Assembly: GCA_905221295.1 (NCBI GenBank)
Contig: CAJNCP010000011.1
Coordinates: forward strand, 1-47,722
Source of the DNA: a bacterium
Lineage (GTDB): Bacteria > Bacillota > Bacilli > Lactobacillales > Streptococcaceae
Length of the DNA: 47,722 nucleotides
Direction: 5' to 3'
Part shown: positions 8,592-19,516 of the stretch, in pieces
How positions within the stretch are numbered: position 1 is the first letter of the stretch
How the letters are laid out: each line of letters opens with the position of its first letter
Made by a program: the position numbers and the translations under genes
Notes under the pieces: generated by a model
The model's input: the letters and a program-made list of their open reading frames with translations, nothing else
Told to the model about the DNA's origin: nothing
Databases searched by the model: none

Positions 8592-9386
8592 CTAAGATTT
8601 TAAGAAAAATAAGAGACATCCCAGCACCAGAATCACAAGAATCGCCAGTGTATCCTTTTGACACCATCTCAACTGTCTATACTGGCTTCTACCCTTTCCT
8701 CCCTGATAACCACGCGCTTCCATGGCTATTGCCAATGAATCTGCACGCTTTAAGCTCGTCGCAAAAAGAGGAATTAAAATCGGAATCATAGCCTTTACTT
8801 TTTGAACGATACTACCTTCACCAAAGTCAACTCCACGAGCCTTCTGAGCATTCATAATTCTCGTCGTGTCATCCATCAAGGTTGGAACAAAACGCAAACT
8901 CATTGATAACATGAGACCAATTTCATGAACGGGAACTTTCACGCGTTTCAGCGGTGCTAAAAGAGCTTCAACTGCAGCTGCTAAACTCAAGGGCATTGTC
9001 GTTAATGTCAGCAAGGTTGAAAAGAAAATAATCAACACAAAACGACAGAAAATGATTCCTGCTTGTTGCAAAGCATAATCCGTTATTCTTATAAAAGAAA
9101 ACTCAAATAGGACATTTCCACTTGAAATGAAAAAGAGTTGAAATAGAGTCGTAAAAGCAATCAAGAAAAACATGGATTTTAATCCCTGGACAAAAAACGA
9201 GAGGGAAACGCCCGACAAAGCGATAAATATACCTGTTGCTACAAAAAGAATGAGATTGGCGAGGGGATTATTGGCCCAAAATACAATCAAAATCAACAGG
9301 ATCATAGCGAGCAATTTACTACGGGGATCCAAGCGATGAATGATGGAATCTCCTGGTATATAACGCCCTAAAATCATACTATCCAT
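8592..9386 (-). CDS. ecfT: ECF transporter membrane scaffold EcfT
   Basis: Integral membrane coupling subunit of a group II energy-coupling factor transporter (264 residues, about five or six membrane helices). It docks exchangeable substrate-binding S components to the two ATPases to import vitamins such as riboflavin, folate or biotin. The two diagnostic Ala-Arg-Gly coupling motifs are present: [11 protein letters not shown] near 185 and [12 protein letters not shown] near 230. It overlaps the end of ecfA2 by 8 bp, so the three genes ecfA1-ecfA2-ecfT form one unit. Confidence 0.95.
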   Translation of the reverse strand: MDSMILGRYIPGDSIIHRLDPRSKLLAMILLILIVFWANNPLANLILFVATGIFIALSGVSLSFFVQGLKSMFFLIAFTTLFQLFFISSGNVLFEFSFIRITDYALQQAGIIFCRFVLIIFFSTLLTLTTMPLSLAAAVEALLAPLKRVKVPVHEIGLMLSMSLRFVPTLMDDTTRIMNAQKARGVDFGEGSIVQKVKAMIPILIPLFATSLKRADSLAIAMEARGYQGGKGRSQYRQLRWCQKDTLAILVILVLGCLLFFLKS

Positions 9387-10218
9387 TTAGCGACTCCTTA
9401 AACTCCTCTATCTTGATTGGCAGTTTTTTAAAAGCTACACCTCTATCTGCCAAACGTTTACAAAAGGCTGTGATTTTAGGCACACCTAACTGTACATTTT
9501 CCATAGAGGCTACATCTTGGAAGACATCACTTGGTTTGCCACTTTTGACCAAACGCCCCTTTTCCATAACATAGACCTGATCAGCATACGCAGCTACGTC
9601 ATCCATCAAATGCGTTACCAGAACGATTGTCATTCCAGAAAGGTGGAGTTCTTTAAACAAGGTCATCAATTCTTTTCTGCCCAAAGGATCTAGTCCAGCT
9701 GTTGGCTCATCCAAAACCAAGACAGTAGGCTCCATCGCTAGTATCCCTGCAATGGCCACACGTCTCATCTGACCACCCGAAAGTTCAAATGGACTCCTCT
9801 CAAAGAGTGACTCATCAATCCCTACCAAGGCTAACTTTTCACGCGCAATTTTCTTGGCTTCTTCCTCAGAAACTCCAAAATTTTGCGGTCCAAATGCAAC
9901 ATCTTTCAAAACAGTCTCTTCGAAAATCTGATTTTCAGCAAATTGAAACACTAGACCAACCTGCTTTCGAATCTGGCGAATTTCTTTATTGGTTGATGTA
10001 GGGGTAATGACGGTATCAAAAACTCGAACAGAACCCTTACTTGGAACCAATAGACCATTTAAAAGCTGTAGGATTGTCGATTTCCCACTACCTGTATGTC
10101 CTATCAAAGCTGTATAGGAGCCGTCCTCAATCGTCAAGGAAACATCAGTCAAGGCTGATGAAGATAGGGGAGTCCCCTCTTGATAGGTAAAGCTCACATT
10201 TTCTAGAGTAATTCCCAT
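9379..10218 (-). CDS. ecfA2: ECF transporter ATPase EcfA2
   Basis: Second ATPase of the ECF module, 279 residues. Walker [10 protein letters not shown] (about 39-47), Q-loop [12 protein letters not shown], signature LSGGQMRR, Walker [13 protein letters not shown] and the switch His in VTHLMDD are all present. QMRR rather than QKQR in the signature is usual for EcfA2. The C-terminal EcfA2 extension (KLPIKIEEF) is present. Its start overlaps the 3' end of ecfA1 by 16 bp, indicating translational coupling. It forms an asymmetric heterodimer with EcfA1 on the cytoplasmic face of EcfT. Confidence 0.96.
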   Translation of the reverse strand: MGITLENVSFTYQEGTPLSSSALTDVSLTIEDGSYTALIGHTGSGKSTILQLLNGLLVPSKGSVRVFDTVITPTSTNKEIRQIRKQVGLVFQFAENQIFEETVLKDVAFGPQNFGVSEEEAKKIAREKLALVGIDESLFERSPFELSGGQMRRVAIAGILAMEPTVLVLDEPTAGLDPLGRKELMTLFKELHLSGMTIVLVTHLMDDVAAYADQVYVMEKGRLVKSGKPSDVFQDVASMENVQLGVPKITAFCKRLADRGVAFKKLPIKIEEFKESLNG

Positions 10219-11030
10219 AACTTGTCCTCTAGCTCTCCTTCTGTCAAATAGCCATCCGGCAACTGATAACCAGTCTCTCTCAATGATTCTCTCAATTGAT
10301 TAGTAAAAGGCTCATCCAACCCTATCTGGTCAAGGTCATCCCGAGAAAAAAGTTCTCTTGGGCTGCTGGTTGACTCCACTTGGCCTTTTTTCATGACCAA
10401 GACACAGTCACTCATCGCAACTTCCTCTAAGTCATGTGTAATGGAGACGACTGTCATCTGGTGGTCTTTTCGAATCTCCTGAACTGTCTGAATCAGTTCT
10501 CTGCGCCCCTCGGGATCCAACATACTTGTAGCCTCGTCCAAAATTAAAATAGCTGGTCTCAAGGCAACAACTCCTGCAATAGCCACCCGTTGTTTTTGTC
10601 CACCAGATAAGCGAGCTGGTTCTCTCTTCTTAAAGTCTAGCATACCTACTAACTCCAAAGATTCAGCCACTCTTTTCTTCATTTCTTCACGAGGAAGTCC
10701 CTGATTTTCTAGGCCAAAGGCAACATCATCTTCAACAGTTGCACCTACAAATTGATTGTCTGGATTTTGAAAAACCATACCAATTTGACGACGCAAGTCC
10801 CAAACATTCTCAGGGGACAGCAATTGGCCATCTATCCAGATTTCTCCAGATTCCGCTTCAAGCAAGCCATCAATCAAACGAATAGTTGTTGACTTCCCAC
10901 TCCCATTATGACCTACGATTGAGAGCCACTCCCCACGTTTCACGTGAAACGTAACGCTGTTAACATCATAATACTCTTGATCTTCTTTGTATCGAAAAGA
11001 CAGATCTTTTACTTCAATAATCGATTTCAT
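10203..11030 (-). CDS. ecfA1: ECF transporter ATPase EcfA1
   Basis: First ATPase of the ECF module, 275 residues. Walker [10 protein letters not shown] (about 40-48), [19 protein letters not shown] (the EcfA1-type Q-loop region), signature LSGGQKQR, Walker [12 protein letters not shown] and switch His in ITHDLEE. It overlaps pgsA by 4 bp upstream (ATG within the pgsA stop region) and ecfA2 downstream, so it is inside the long minus-strand operon that starts at yfmF. The gene also carries a perfect parS palindrome at codons about 27-32, a second function of the same DNA. Confidence 0.96.
   Translation of the reverse strand: MKSIIEVKDLSFRYKEDQEYYDVNSVTFHVKRGEWLSIVGHNGSGKSTTIRLIDGLLEAESGEIWIDGQLLSPENVWDLRRQIGMVFQNPDNQFVGATVEDDVAFGLENQGLPREEMKKRVAESLELVGMLDFKKREPARLSGGQKQRVAIAGVVALRPAILILDEATSMLDPEGRRELIQTVQEIRKDHQMTVVSITHDLEEVAMSDCVLVMKKGQVESTSSPRELFSRDDLDQIGLDEPFTNQLRESLRETGYQLPDGYLTEGELEDKLWELL
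10936..10951. promoter_or_regulatory. parS site (perfect palindrome) within ecfA1
   Basis: CGTTTCACGTGAAACG, a perfect 16-bp palindrome with the invariant ParB core GTTTCACGTGAAAC. About 22 kb left of dnaA, inside a coding sequence, as is common for Firmicute parS sites. Confidence 0.92.
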
Positions 11031-11572
11031 TTCGAACCAAATGTCCCTTTGAATAGATGAGCGCTACCCTTGAAATAATCATAACCAGAGTAGATAGTGA
11101 AAAACAAAGCGATATAAAGCAACAGTTGCCCAATTAAATTCCAATGTAAGAGCAAAAAGATAATAGCAAACATCTGACTAAAGGTCTTGATTTTCCCTGG
11201 CATCGCTGCTGCTAGAACCGTCCCTCCCGTCTCAACAAGCAACAGACGTAGGCCTGTCACAGCGAGTTCACGACAGATGATAATAGCAACAACCCAAGCT
11301 GGAGCCATACCCAACTCAATCAACATGATAAAAGCTGACATAACCAACAACTTATCCGCCATTGGATCTGCAAACTTTCCAAAGTTGCTAACCACATTCC
11401 ATTTACGAGCAAGGTAACCATCAAGGTAATCCGTTACACTAGCAACTGCAAAGATAATCGCTGCCAGCAGGTGACTTCCTTGTGAATGGTCCAAAGTCAA
11501 AATAAGAATAAAGAGAGGTATAAAGAGAATTCTACCAATTGTTAATACATTAGGGATTTGTTCTTTTTTCAT
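11027..11572 (-). CDS. pgsA: Phosphatidylglycerophosphate synthase
   Basis: CDP-alcohol phosphatidyltransferase of 181 residues that makes phosphatidylglycerophosphate from CDP-diacylglycerol and glycerol-3-phosphate, the committed step to phosphatidylglycerol. The family motif D-G-x2-A-R-x8-G-x3-D-x3-D is intact as DGYLARKWNVVSNFGKFADPMAD (about residues 49-71, split here by the known spacing). About five hydrophobic helices surround it. It lies between rodZ (10 bp upstream) and ecfA1 (4-bp overlap). pgsA is essential, so the operon promoter at yfmF or an internal one must be constitutive. Confidence 0.96.
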   Translation of the reverse strand: MKKEQIPNVLTIGRILFIPLFILILTLDHSQGSHLLAAIIFAVASVTDYLDGYLARKWNVVSNFGKFADPMADKLLVMSAFIMLIELGMAPAWVVAIIICRELAVTGLRLLLVETGGTVLAAAMPGKIKTFSQMFAIIFLLLHWNLIGQLLLYIALFFTIYSGYDYFKGSAHLFKGTFGSK

Positions 11573-11582
11573 TGGTTCTTCC

Positions 11583-12404
11583 TTAATCTGTAGTGAATGT
11601 AAGTGTTACAGTTCCAGTCTGAGTTGTCAGCTTAGAGGTATCGATTGTTTGATTGTCCACAGTCACAGTAACTCCCTTCACTACACCTAAAGTAATAGTC
11701 ACAGGTTCTTTCGTCGAAACTGTTGTTTTTGCGTTTTTATTGTCTGATGACAAGGTCACACCACCTTCAAGGTCACTCCCTGAAACACTTACCCAGCTAG
11801 TTGCATCCGAAACAGTCAGCTGAACCGTAGCTGTTTCCTTACTCGTTTTATAGCGGGCTTCAATGCGGTTCCCTTCACCTGAAACAGTAATAGTTGATTC
11901 CGCAGTAGAAAATGAGCTTGATACCTGACTACTAGAAGATGAACTAGTTGAGGTTGTTGAACTAGTTGAGTTCACAACACTATAGTTAGCTGAAGAAGGA
12001 CTTGGCTGAGTTTGGATGTAGTTCCAAACATAGTAAGTCACAAAAATTAAAATTGATAAAGCAAATAGCACAAAATAAAATAAAGGGAGGTAAGACGTTT
12101 TTTTCTTATTTGATCGTCTACGACCAGACAGGTCTTCTTCATCAACATCGACCTCTTCATAGGTGATCATACTACCTGAATCATAGGCATCCAGTACAAT
12201 TCTTTCATCTAACTCTACTGCCCAAGCATATTTTCTTAAAAAAGAACGAGCGTAAAAAGTGCTAGGAAGTTGATCGAAATCATCCGCCTCCATTGCTTCT
12301 AGAAAATTCAACTGAATTTCAGTTTTTTCCTGCAATTCTTCTAAACTCAATCCCTGGTTAATTCTAGCTAAACGCAGAACCTCACCAATTGTTTTTTTTC
12401 TCAT
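11583..12404 (-). CDS. rodZ: RodZ-type cell-shape protein (HTH, TM, DUF4115)
   Basis: The N-terminal Cro-like helix-turn-helix (MRKKTIGEVLRLARINQGLSL; residues 1-75) is of the RodZ/YmfM type. A basic patch RRRSNKKK precedes one membrane helix (about 108-130, YLPLFYFVLFALSILIFV). An extracellular Ser/Thr-rich linker leads to a C-terminal beta-domain (DUF4115). RodZ links cytoplasmic factors to the elongasome. Start set at 12404: AAGGA lies about 8 nt upstream of this ATG but directly abuts the alternative ATG at 12413. In the minus-strand operon between yfmH and pgsA. Confidence 0.92.
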   Translation of the reverse strand: MRKKTIGEVLRLARINQGLSLEELQEKTEIQLNFLEAMEADDFDQLPSTFYARSFLRKYAWAVELDERIVLDAYDSGSMITYEEVDVDEEDLSGRRRSNKKKTSYLPLFYFVLFALSILIFVTYYVWNYIQTQPSPSSANYSVVNSTSSTTSTSSSSSSQVSSSFSTAESTITVSGEGNRIEARYKTSKETATVQLTVSDATSWVSVSGSDLEGGVTLSSDNKNAKTTVSTKEPVTITLGVVKGVTVTVDNQTIDTSKLTTQTGTVTLTFTTD

Positions 12405-12440
12405 ACTTACCATTCCTTCTTTCTAGTGTTCTTGTCTTAT

Positions 12441-13724
12441 TTAGGCTGGAAAAATTGTAAAATCAACGAGATCACCATTATCAATCAAACGATGTCCAGC
12501 TTCAAGAACATCTTCCAAAGTAATTTCCTGCAAAATTTTCGGAAAATCAAAAATTGTTTCTCCGCGATCCATAGGATCGTATTGAGTTGCAATAAATTCC
12601 AAAGAGTTCATACTACTGAAAAATTCTCCAAACATCTCACTCTTAACAAGATCGAGATGCTCCTCAGTAATATCTGCATCACTACTAAACTGACGAATCG
12701 CTTTCCGAAACTGGTGCGACAAAGAAACAGGTTCCTTGGTATCCATCGTTAATATCACAAAATGAAAGCGACTATTTACCTCAACCTCTAGTGACAATGA
12801 CGCATCTAACTTCCCTGTCTCGTATAATCTTTGAAAACGATCCGAAGTCCAGCCAAACATCATCGTAAATAGCAATTTCAATAAAATATTGTAACGATAA
12901 GACTCCTCTTCCGTTATTTGACCAGTTCCTCTAATAGCAACAGCAAGTTTTGGTAAAGAAACTTCCATCCGAAGGCTATCTGTTTGCTTTACAGGTTGCA
13001 AAGGTAGTTTCTCTTTTGTAACTGTAAACTGTTCTAAAGTCTTCTTTTCCTTTTTCGAAAAGTATTCCTCTACAACTTTTACATCAATATTTCCAACTAA
13101 AAACAGTGACAGGTTGACAGGTTTGTAAAACTCTGTAAAATTCTCTTTTAAATTTGAAACTTGAATCTCAGAAATTGATTTTTCACTTCCAACAATATCT
13201 GTTGCTAAAGGAGTATCAGGATAAAGGTTGGCTAATGTTGCAAAAAACAAACGTGAATCTGGATCATCTTGATACATTTCTCGTTCTTGCTGGATAATAT
13301 CTTGTTCCCTCAAAACAGACTCTTCTGTAAAATGAGCATCTCCAACTAACTCATCAAGCAAATCTAAATTATCTAATAAATGGTCAATTGTTGAAAAAAG
13401 ATAACTAGTCTTAGTAAAGCTTGTAAAGGCATTGCTGTCTGCACCTAATCGAGTAAAAGCAGCCATCATATCTTCAGAGTTTTCTCTTTCAAACAATTTA
13501 TGTTCAAGAAAATGGGCAATTCCTGCTGGATGATGACATAAACCTTTTTCCAAACTGGTATAAGTTGCATCTACAGAGCCAAATTGAACCGTTACAACCC
13601 CGTAAACCTCATTAAAATCTTGTTTAGGAAGTAAAGAAACTGTCAACCCATTTGACAATTGTGTTTTGTACACTCTTTCCTTTACAGCAGGATAGTATCT
13701 TTCTTCAAAAGTAACCCTTGTCAT
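12441..13724 (-). CDS. yfmH: M16-family peptidase-like protein YfmH
   Basis: Pitrilysin/M16 zinc peptidase family, 427 residues. The inverted zinc motif HxxEH is present as HFLEH (about residues 69-73) with downstream acidic residues (REQDIIQQEREMYQDD) that usually supply the third ligand. In Bacillus the YmfF/YmfH pair is linked to 5-aminopentanolation of elongation factor EF-P; the exact role in streptococci is not settled. It is the catalytic-type partner of the adjacent YfmF, which lacks the motif. The two genes overlap by 4 bp (ATGA type), so they are translationally coupled, as expected for a heterodimer. Confidence 0.9.
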   Translation of the reverse strand: MTRVTFEERYYPAVKERVYKTQLSNGLTVSLLPKQDFNEVYGVVTVQFGSVDATYTSLEKGLCHHPAGIAHFLEHKLFERENSEDMMAAFTRLGADSNAFTSFTKTSYLFSTIDHLLDNLDLLDELVGDAHFTEESVLREQDIIQQEREMYQDDPDSRLFFATLANLYPDTPLATDIVGSEKSISEIQVSNLKENFTEFYKPVNLSLFLVGNIDVKVVEEYFSKKEKKTLEQFTVTKEKLPLQPVKQTDSLRMEVSLPKLAVAIRGTGQITEEESYRYNILLKLLFTMMFGWTSDRFQRLYETGKLDASLSLEVEVNSRFHFVILTMDTKEPVSLSHQFRKAIRQFSSDADITEEHLDLVKSEMFGEFFSSMNSLEFIATQYDPMDRGETIFDFPKILQEITLEDVLEAGHRLIDNGDLVDFTIFPA

Positions 13725-14971
13725 TCTACTCCTTCCATAAAGTAAATCGCTTGTAACTTCAAACTGTTGGCAGCTTTACATACAGCTTCTTTATCGACAC
13801 TCTCTAATTTTTCCAACAACTGGTCAATGTCAAAAGTCGCTTTTCCAAATAGAGCATTCAAATAGACTCTTTCAACTAGGGTCTGTTGATTATCTTGAGC
13901 CATCAACAAAGATCGTCGAATCATCTCCTTGGTTTGTTCAAGTTCAAAATCTATAAAGTTACCTTTTTTCAAATCTAGCAATTGATGATTCATCATTTTT
14001 CTAGCCTGATTTCGATTTTCTCTATCAATACCCGCATACATCCTTAACAGACCACTAAACAAATCCAATTGACTAGCGACTGTATAGGCTATTCCAGCAT
14101 TTTCACGAACGTTTGTAAAAAGTTTCGAATGTGCAAATTCACCCAACAAACCATTCATAACAAGCATAGGCAAATGCTCGTCATCACCATATTTTACAGG
14201 AGAATGATAGCCTAATTCCAAAACAGATTGCCCAACATTCCTCTGAACCATTCCTTCTTGTAGAACATTCGAATAAGATTGATGGTACTGGATGGCAACA
14301 TCGCTCTTTCTAGCTGTAAAGGGTAATGACTTCAGCGATTCTGTAATTTCAACTTCATTAAAATCACCTATGAAAAAGAAATCAATTCGATCATTTTTCA
14401 GAGCATCTTGAGAGCAAGTGTAGCTACTTTCCGGAGACTCATTTGAAATGCTATTTCGTAAATCACTGTATCTCAATTGAAGACGCTCATCATGGAAGAA
14501 CAAGCTGTCCAACTCCTTATGAGAAAAATAAAATGAATCATCCATATCAGTAGCTAAGCTAGCCAATAATTGCTTTTTTTCAATTTCAAACAAGGTTGGC
14601 TCAAAGGCTCCATCTAAAACTAAGGGGGCAAATAAAGTCTGTTTCACCAATTCCAAAATTCGAGAAGTCAAGACATTTTTTTTACTCAAAAACTCATCTC
14701 GCACATAGGTAAAGGTTAAGTCAAGAATATGTGCCTGTCCTCTACGATAAGCACTCGTAGAAATATCTGCTCCGTACAAACTTGCTAGATATCTACGAAA
14801 AGCTTGAGAAGTTGGGTAAGCTTTATTGGCAGTCTCCAACATACTCGCACTTAACATGCGTCCTGCTACTGTCTCAAGAGATAAGGGAGCAGTAAAACGA
14901 ACAGTGATTTTATTTGTTTTAAACTTTTTGGATTGAACAAAATGTGCTGAAATTCCAGGCACCAACTCCAT
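13721..14971 (-). CDS. yfmF: M16-family inactive partner YfmF
   Basis: 416 residues with the M16 fold (RFTAPLSLETVAGRMLSASMLE; second-half LVMNGLLGEFAHSKLF) but no HxxEH zinc-binding motif in the usual place, so it is expected to be the non-catalytic partner of YfmH. It starts MELVPGISAHFV after AAGGAGG and is the first gene of the minus-strand operon yfmF-yfmH-rodZ-pgsA-ecfA1-ecfA2-ecfT. An extended -10 promoter lies about 28 bp upstream. Divergent from yaaA. Confidence 0.9.
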   Translation of the reverse strand: MELVPGISAHFVQSKKFKTNKITVRFTAPLSLETVAGRMLSASMLETANKAYPTSQAFRRYLASLYGADISTSAYRRGQAHILDLTFTYVRDEFLSKKNVLTSRILELVKQTLFAPLVLDGAFEPTLFEIEKKQLLASLATDMDDSFYFSHKELDSLFFHDERLQLRYSDLRNSISNESPESSYTCSQDALKNDRIDFFFIGDFNEVEITESLKSLPFTARKSDVAIQYHQSYSNVLQEGMVQRNVGQSVLELGYHSPVKYGDDEHLPMLVMNGLLGEFAHSKLFTNVRENAGIAYTVASQLDLFSGLLRMYAGIDRENRNQARKMMNHQLLDLKKGNFIDFELEQTKEMIRRSLLMAQDNQQTLVERVYLNALFGKATFDIDQLLEKLESVDKEAVCKAANSLKLQAIYFMEGVE

Positions 14972-14998
14972 ACCTTACCTCCTTGCATATAGAGTTCT

Positions 14999-15004
14999 AT
15001 TATA
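14999..15004 (-). promoter_or_regulatory. Extended -10 promoter of the yfmF operon
   Basis: TGGTATAAT on the minus strand (TATAAT at 14999-15004). No good -35. It probably drives the seven-gene run down to ecfT. Confidence 0.6.
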
Positions 15005-15105
15005 CCACGAAAATCAAAATTTTTCTTGTTCTCTTTATAGCTTTCAAAAGTAAAATCGTTTTCATTTTGACTGACTTTCCTTCAGTTATTTCAGGGAAAA
15101 TATGG

Positions 15106-15111
15106 TATAAT
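15106..15111 (+). promoter_or_regulatory. Extended -10 promoter of yaaA-recF
   Basis: TATGGTATAAT: a perfect TATAAT with TG extension, 20 bp before the start codon of yaaA, divergent from the yfmF promoter about 100 bp away. Confidence 0.65.
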
Positions 15112-15131
15112 ACCAAAGATTGAGGTGAATT

Positions 15132-15500
15132 ATGGAATACAAATTATTTGAAGAATTTATTACACTCCAAGCCCTCCTAAAAGAACTTGGAATTATACAG
15201 AGCGGTGGTGCTATCAAATCCTTTTTAATAGATCATCAAGTTTACTTTAATGGTGAATTAGAAAATAGACGTGGGAAAAAAATCCGTATTGGAGATACGA
15301 TTGACATTCCTGATTTAAAGATTGACATCACCTTGACAAAACCAAGTTTAAAAGAGCAAGAAGAGTATCAAGCAGATAAGATTGAGAAAGAGCGAATTGC
15401 TAAACTTGTCAAAGAGATGAATAAAGGTGTCAAGAAAGAAAAACAAAAAACTTCTTCATCGCCTAAAACCAAACAAGTTCCACGTTTTCCAGGAAGATAA
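15132..15500 (+). CDS. yaaA: S4-domain protein YaaA, RecF-associated
   Basis: Small S4-like RNA-binding protein of 122 residues. The S4 fold is visible at about residues 12-60 ([41 protein letters not shown]). The Lys-rich C-terminus is unstructured. It is the conserved neighbour of recF near the origin in Firmicutes; a precise function is not established. The start has AGGTG upstream. The gene ends 2 bp before recF, so both are one transcript. The pair is oriented towards oriC, head-on to leftward replication. Confidence 0.88.
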   Translation: MEYKLFEEFITLQALLKELGIIQSGGAIKSFLIDHQVYFNGELENRRGKKIRIGDTIDIPDLKIDITLTKPSLKEQEEYQADKIEKERIAKLVKEMNKGVKKEKQKTSSSPKTKQVPRFPGR

Positions 15501-15502
15501 CC

Positions 15503-16594
15503 ATGTGGCTCCAACATTTAACAATTAAAACCTTTCGAAACTACAAAGAGGCAAAAATTGATTTCAATCCAAAATTAAATGTCTTTCTAGGTCAAAATGC
15601 ACAAGGAAAAACCAATATTCTAGAAGCAATCTATTTTTTAGCCTTAACACGTAGTCATCGGACTCGTACAGATAAAAATCTCATTCATTTTGATAACGAG
15701 CAACTCCATCTTTCTGGCTTGCTACAGAAAAAAACAAGCTCTATCCCTCTAGAAATTGATTTAACACCAAAAGGGCGTGTGACTAAGGTCAATCACTTAA
15801 AACAAGCCCGCCTCTCAGACTACATCGGACATATGAATGTTGTCCTCTTCGCACCTGAAGATCTCCAGCTAATTAAGGGAGCGCCTTCTGTCCGTCGAAA
15901 GTTTATAGACATCGAACTGGGACAAATTAAACCAATCTACTTGTCAGACTTGTCAAACTATAACCATATACTCAAGCAAAGAAATACTTATCTAAAATCC
16001 AGCCAGAAGATTGATGAAACATTTCTGTCAGTTTTAGATGATCAGTTAGTAGAGTATGGTTGTCGCGTCATAAAACATCGGATAAAATTCATCAAAGACC
16101 TAGAGAAATTTGGTCAAAAAAAACACTTAGAAATTTCAAACCAATCAGAAGAGTTGTCAATTTCTTATCAATCAACTGTCAACTTCACTAATGAAGAAGT
16201 TTTAATGGATTCTTTTAAAATGGCTTTAGAAAAAAGTAGATCAAGAGATTTATTTAAAAAGAATACTGGTGTTGGCCCTCATCGAGATGACATTGCTTTC
16301 TATATCAATGGTATGGATGCTAGTTTTGGAAGTCAAGGGCAACATCGTAGTCTTGTGCTTTCTATCAAACTAGCAGAGATTGAACTAATGGAAAGCATTA
16401 CTAACGAGTCTCCAATTCTCTTGCTTGACGATGTTATGAGCGAACTTGACAACACACGACAACTAAAATTACTAGAAACTATTTCACAATCTATCCAGAC
16501 CTTCATCACAACAACAAGTTTAGACCACTTACAAAACTTGCCAGAAAATCTTAGCATTTTCAACATCCAAAACGGTAAAATATCTGTAAATTAA
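15503..16594 (+). CDS. recF: DNA replication and repair protein RecF
   Basis: ABC/SMC-type ATPase of 363 residues that helps load RecA at single-strand gaps. Walker A GQNAQGKT (about 30-37), the lid region with [13 protein letters not shown], the signature [18 protein letters not shown] (about 273-290) and Walker [12 protein letters not shown] (about 306-316) are present, with expected length. In Bacillus recF lies next to dnaN; here, as in other streptococci, it lies about 18 kb left of dnaN beside guaB. Ends at a bidirectional terminator shared with guaB. Confidence 0.96.
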   Translation: MWLQHLTIKTFRNYKEAKIDFNPKLNVFLGQNAQGKTNILEAIYFLALTRSHRTRTDKNLIHFDNEQLHLSGLLQKKTSSIPLEIDLTPKGRVTKVNHLKQARLSDYIGHMNVVLFAPEDLQLIKGAPSVRRKFIDIELGQIKPIYLSDLSNYNHILKQRNTYLKSSQKIDETFLSVLDDQLVEYGCRVIKHRIKFIKDLEKFGQKKHLEISNQSEELSISYQSTVNFTNEEVLMDSFKMALEKSRSRDLFKKNTGVGPHRDDIAFYINGMDASFGSQGQHRSLVLSIKLAEIELMESITNESPILLLDDVMSELDNTRQLKLLETISQSIQTFITTTSLDHLQNLPENLSIFNIQNGKISVN

Positions 16595-16613
16595 AGTTGA
16601 CAATATTATAAAC

Positions 16614-16651
16614 AAAAAAAGAACTCCTGAATTTCAGGAGTTCTTTTTTTG
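16614..16651. terminator. Bidirectional terminator between recF and guaB
   Basis: AAAAAAAGAACTCCTGA and its complement around a 3-base centre, with A-run and T-run tails. It serves the convergent genes recF and guaB. Confidence 0.93.
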
Positions 16652-16655
16652 TTTC

Positions 16656-18185
<1,530 letters not shown>

Positions 18186-18187
18186 CT

Positions 18188-18215
18188 ATCATACCATTCT
18201 ATGAAAATTTGTCAA
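18188..18215 (-). promoter_or_regulatory. guaB promoter
   Basis: TTGACA at 18210-18215, 16-bp spacer, TATGAT at 18188-18193 with TGG extension on the minus strand. The leader is about 50 nt and shows no purine-riboswitch structure. Confidence 0.75.
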
Positions 18216-18237
18216 TTATATTTATAACAGAAAACAT

Positions 18238-18276
18238 AAAAAACTATCCCTGTGATTCTATGGAAGAGATAGTTTT
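18238..18276 (-). terminator. trpS terminator
   Basis: On the minus strand AAACTATCTC and GGGATAGTTT pair around a loop of about 14 bases, followed by TTTTTTATG. Lies just after trpS and before the guaB promoter. Confidence 0.75.
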
Positions 18277-18295
18277 ACGATTCATATTTTATCTA

Positions 18296-19321
18296 TTATT
18301 TAAAATAATTTAGTCCCATTGCTCCCTTAACTTCAGATAGAGTTTGCCCTGCAACCTCACGAGCTTTTTCACTACCTTTTTGAAGCATATTGTACACTTC
18401 GCCCATATCTTTAGCAAACTCAATACGACGTTCACGGATTGGCCCAAGTTCACGTTCTAGGATTTCAAGGAGATAACGCTTGGTCTTCACATCACCTAAT
18501 CCTCCACGTTGGTAGTGGTCTTTCATTTCAGCAATTTCTTGAGCATCCTCAGGTCGACCGAATACGTCCAAGTAATGGAAAACCATATTTCCTTCAATCT
18601 TACCTGGATCCTCAACACGGATATGGTCTGGGTCTGTATACATACTCATAACCTTTTTACGCAAAGTATCTGCATCATCGGATAAGTAAATCCCATTATT
18701 AAGGGATTTAGACATTTTGGCATTACCATCTAGACCAGGTAGACGTCCTGCTCTTTCATTTTCTGGGTAAATACCCTCTGGCTCCACCAATACATCACAA
18801 TTATAAGCATGATTAAAGGAACGAACAATCTCACGAGTTTGTTCAATCATTGGTTTTTGGTCTGTTCCTACAGGAACATAATTAGCCTTAAAGGCTGTGA
18901 TATCCGCTGCCTGAGCGATTGGATAAACCAAAAAACCTGTCGGAATACTTTCCCCAAATCCTTTTTGAGCAATCTCTGTTTTTACTGTCGGATTACGCTC
19001 CAAACGAGCTAGTGACACCAAATTCATATAGTACATAGATAGTTCAGCCAACTCTGGAATCTGGCTTTGAATAAAGATAGTCGATTTACTTGGATCCAAT
19101 CCAACTGCTAGATAATCCAAGGCAACATTCCCAATCGATTCTACAATCGTTTGAGGGTCTTTGGCATGATCTGTCAAGGCTTGTTGGTCCGCCAAAAAAA
19201 CAAACATGTCATACTTGTCTTCTTCCTGCAGTAATACTCTATTTTTAAGACTCCCAACATAATGTCCAATATGCAATTTTCCTGTTGGGCGATCTCCTGT
19301 TAAAATAATGGGTTTCGTCAT
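18296..19321 (-). CDS. trpS: Tryptophanyl-tRNA synthetase
   Basis: Class I aminoacyl-tRNA synthetase of 341 residues that charges tRNA-Trp. The HIGH-type motif is [10 protein letters not shown] (residues 14-23) and the KMSKS motif is NAKMSKS (about residue 200). It starts [14 protein letters not shown] after AAGGAG. No T-box leader is evident: only about 35 nt separate the extended -10 element from the start codon. It has its own promoter, divergent from the ABC-F gene. Confidence 0.97.
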   Translation of the reverse strand: MTKPIILTGDRPTGKLHIGHYVGSLKNRVLLQEEDKYDMFVFLADQQALTDHAKDPQTIVESIGNVALDYLAVGLDPSKSTIFIQSQIPELAELSMYYMNLVSLARLERNPTVKTEIAQKGFGESIPTGFLVYPIAQAADITAFKANYVPVGTDQKPMIEQTREIVRSFNHAYNCDVLVEPEGIYPENERAGRLPGLDGNAKMSKSLNNGIYLSDDADTLRKKVMSMYTDPDHIRVEDPGKIEGNMVFHYLDVFGRPEDAQEIAEMKDHYQRGGLGDVKTKRYLLEILERELGPIRERRIEFAKDMGEVYNMLQKGSEKAREVAGQTLSEVKGAMGLNYFK

Positions 19322-19349
19322 TTTTTTCTCCTTCGAAATGGTCTCTTCA

Positions 19350-19355
19350 ATTATA
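19350..19355 (-). promoter_or_regulatory. trpS extended -10 promoter
   Basis: TGCTATAAT on the minus strand (TATAAT at 19350-19355), followed by a short leader to the AAGGAG site. Confidence 0.6.
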
Positions 19356-19516
19356 GCATTTTTTTGTTAAAATAACAGAAAATTATTTAAATCAAACAAC
19401 TAACTATTTGTAAATAAACCTGTAAACTTAATTGACACAAAATTGACAAACAAAAATTTGAATATTTCTCTCTTTTCTAGTAGAATAAATGTATTACATA
19501 TTATAGGAGAAAAACA